From Aliiroseovarius sediminilitoris (lineage in GTDB: Bacteria; Pseudomonadota; Alphaproteobacteria; Rhodobacterales; Rhodobacteraceae), in contig NZ_FOJB01000001.1 in assembly GCF_900109955.1 (NCBI RefSeq), forward strand, positions 1,302,001 to 1,366,000: DNA of 64,000 bases, in the 5' to 3' direction. Below the pieces are notes generated by a model. That model had not been told where the DNA came from, searched no databases, and saw only the letters and a program-made list of their open reading frames with translations. Of the stretch, positions 62,308-64,000 are shown piece by piece (position 1 is the first letter of the stretch; each line of letters opens with the position of its first letter). The translations under genes were made by a program, and so were the position numbers.

Positions 62308-63719
62308 CCCTGTGGCGTGCGGAAGATGCCGCGAATGCGACAGGCGGGAAGGCGCGGGGAAACTGGTTGGTCGATGGCGTGTCGATTGACACGCGCACCC
62401 TTCAGCCGGGCGACCTGTTCGTTGCGCTGAAAGACGTGCGTGACGGGCATGACTTCGTGGCGCAGGCCCTGGAAAAAGGCGCAGGCGCAGCCATGATCAG
62501 CCGCATCCCCGATGGTGTTGCCCCAGACGCGCCCTTGTTGATCGTCCACGACGTGCTGGCCGCGTTGGTGGCGCTGGGCCGTGCCGGTCGCGCACGAACA
62601 GATGCGCGCGTGGTGGCGGTGACTGGATCGGTTGGCAAGACCTCGACCAAGGAAATGCTGCGTGCGGTCTTGTCCGCACAGGGTCGCACTCATGCTGCCG
62701 AAGCAAGCTATAACAACCATTGGGGTGTGCCGTTGACCTTGGCGCGGATGCCCAAGGATACCGAGTTCGCGGTGATTGAAATCGGCATGAACCATCCCGG
62801 CGAAATCGGCCCGTTGTCGCGCTTGACACGGCCCCATGTGGCCATGGTCACAACCGTTGCCGCAGCCCATCTTGAAGCCTTCGACGACCTGCCCGGCATC
62901 GCGCGCGAAAAAGGCGCGATCTTCGAGGGGTTGGAGCCGGGCGGTATCGCTGTCATAAACGGCGATCTCGATACCACGCCGGTTCTGGCAAAGGCCGCAA
63001 AGGGATTTCAGACCGAGAGTTTCGGCGAGGGCGCAGCGAACGGCCACCGGCTGACCCATGTCTCGCTGACCCCGGACGCCACGATTTGCAAAGCGTTGAT
63101 CGCGGGCGAGGAGCAGGTGTTCAAAATCGCCTCACCCGGGCGGCATTTCGCGATGAATGCGCTGGGCGCGCTCGTCGCGGCGCGGGCTTTAAGGGCAGAT
63201 ACGACGCTGGCAGCGCGGGCGATGATCCAATGGCAGCCCCCCACTGGGCGCGGCACGCGGGAAGAGATCACGCTGGATGCCCCAGAGGGGCTGACCGTGA
63301 CGCTGATCGACGACGCGTTCAACGCCAACCCCACTTCGATGGCAGCGGCACTGGAGGTGTTGGGCGCGATGCAACCCCTAGATGGCGTGGGGCGCATCCA
63401 GAAAGGCCGCCGGATCGCCATTCTGGGCGACATGCTGGAACTCGGCCCGGACGAGGTTGCCTTGCACGCAGACCTGGCCGATCTGCCCTTTATGTCGGCC
63501 ATCGATCAGGTGCATTGCGTGGGACCGCGGATGCGGGCGCTTTGGGCGCGGCTGGACGGTGATCAGCAGGGGCTTTGGGTCGACACCGCCGCCGAGATGT
63601 CAACACAGGTGCGCCGGTTGATCGACGCGGGTGATGTTGTGCTGGTGAAAGGATCGAAAGGCTCTTTGGTGTCTCAAACTGTTGACGCGATCCGCAAAAT
63701 GGGTCAATCGCTTCGTTAA
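62304..63719 (+). CDS. murF: UDP-MurNAc-tripeptide:D-Ala-D-Ala ligase MurF
   Basis: Mur ligase of 471 residues that adds D-Ala-D-Ala. VSIDTRTLQPGDLFVALKD (N-domain), the ATP site TGSVGKTSTKEMLR, SYNNHWGVPLTLARMP and DDAFNANPTSMAAAL are typical. ATG at 62304 overlaps the murE stop (ATGA). mraY starts 21 bases after its stop. Confidence 0.96.
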   Translation: MTLWRAEDAANATGGKARGNWLVDGVSIDTRTLQPGDLFVALKDVRDGHDFVAQALEKGAGAAMISRIPDGVAPDAPLLIVHDVLAALVALGRAGRARTDARVVAVTGSVGKTSTKEMLRAVLSAQGRTHAAEASYNNHWGVPLTLARMPKDTEFAVIEIGMNHPGEIGPLSRLTRPHVAMVTTVAAAHLEAFDDLPGIAREKGAIFEGLEPGGIAVINGDLDTTPVLAKAAKGFQTESFGEGAANGHRLTHVSLTPDATICKALIAGEEQVFKIASPGRHFAMNALGALVAARALRADTTLAARAMIQWQPPTGRGTREEITLDAPEGLTVTLIDDAFNANPTSMAAALEVLGAMQPLDGVGRIQKGRRIAILGDMLELGPDEVALHADLADLPFMSAIDQVHCVGPRMRALWARLDGDQQGLWVDTAAEMSTQVRRLIDAGDVVLVKGSKGSLVSQTVDAIRKMGQSLR

Positions 63720-63740
63720 TTCCAGAAAAGGGACCGCTAT

Positions 63741-64000
63741 ATGTTGTATTGGTTGACCGAGTTTTCGGACGGCGGCGATGTTTTCAACCTGTTTCGCTAT
63801 ATCACCTTCCGATCCGGCGGGGCCTTCTTCACAGCCCTGATCTTCGGGTTCATTTTTGGCCAGCCGCTGATCAATATCCTGCGCCGTAAGCAAGGCAAGG
63901 GGCAACCGATCCGCGACGATGGCCCTGAAAGCCACAAGGAAAAACAAGGGACGCCGACGATGGGTGGGCTGTTGATCCTGTCGGCGCTTCTTGTGTCCAC
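63741..64000 (+). CDS. mraY: Phospho-MurNAc-pentapeptide transferase MraY (N-terminal part)
   Basis: The first 86 codons are present; the gene runs off the right edge. [20 protein letters not shown] is the standard N-terminus, followed by the first membrane helix and the conserved [20 protein letters not shown] and GGLL segment. The enzyme makes lipid I in the inner membrane. AAAAGGGACC precedes the ATG. Confidence 0.95.
   Translation, partial: MLYWLTEFSDGGDVFNLFRYITFRSGGAFFTALIFGFIFGQPLINILRRKQGKGQPIRDDGPESHKEKQGTPTMGGLLILSALLVS

Noticed and set aside
1-64000. Mobile elements, prophage, tRNA or rRNA genes
   Set aside because: No transposase or integrase genes, no terminal inverted repeats with target duplications, and no tRNA cloverleaf was noticed in any gap. 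A tRNA scan could not be run.

Overview
The window reads as a chromosome segment of an alphaproteobacterium of the order Rhodobacterales (Roseobacter group). The basis is gene content and order: a ybgC-tolQRA-tolB-pal-cpoB-tilS-ftsH run; a Tad pilus locus whose Flp pilins carry the GAVTVDW processing site; a DUF1127 gene followed by an array of CCUCCUCCC-loop small RNAs (CcsR/'cuckoo' type); an UpsM-like sRNA in the mraZ leader; and the mraZ-rsmH-ftsL-ftsI-murE-murF-mraY cell-wall cluster. Base composition is high GC and even, with AT-rich stretches mainly in promoter regions. No prophage, insertion sequence, CRISPR array, rRNA or tRNA was found.

Layout. 1-9.8 kb: Tol-Pal envelope operon with cutC inserted between tolA and tolB, then tilS and ftsH. 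9.9-16 kb: LysE exporter, ornithine decarboxylase with a long leader, MOSC protein, fhs and folD (one-carbon metabolism), and a Hint-domain protein. 16.9-21.4 kb (minus strand): crotonase, hotdog thioesterase, and a PdeM-Lhr DNA-repair pair. 21.5-35.7 kb: a Tad/Flp pilus locus (two flp genes, cpaB, secretin, OmpA-like lipoprotein, cpaE, tadA, tadB, tadC, two TPR proteins, cpaA-type prepilin peptidase). An AAA ATPase and a GT-C-like membrane protein lie at its distal end. TadE/F/G-type minor pilins are not in the window. 36-41.4 kb: a lytic transglycosylase, then a HAD-UbiA fusion, a DprE2-like SDR, a DprE1-like FAD enzyme and a flippase-like protein. Together these look like a decaprenylphosphoryl-D-arabinose type pathway beside the pilus locus. 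41.5-44.5 kb: a second Hint protein, a HlyC-like acyltransferase lacking the catalytic histidine, and a TIGR03032-type protein. 44.5-47.7 kb: scoA/scoB, a PepSY protein with an Asp/Arg repeat tail beside a membrane-anchored LuxR-type regulator, and a decayed L,D-transpeptidase pseudogene. 47.8-54.3 kb: topA, uvrD/pcrA, and a SulP transporter without STAS domain. 54.4-57.1 kb: an RNA-rich region with eight CCUCCUCCC hairpins behind DUF1127, apbC, MraZ-box arrays and an UpsM-like sRNA. 57.1 kb to the end: the dcw cluster, running off the right edge inside mraY.

How the parts fit. Much of the window concerns the cell envelope: Tol-Pal, peptidoglycan synthesis and division, pilus assembly, and a probable lipid-linked pentose donor that could feed glycosylation of a surface structure. 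Its most distinctive content is RNA-level regulation. The two sRNA loci flank apbC, and one lies in the leader of the division cluster. All functional calls come from reading motifs and gene order; no database search was possible.
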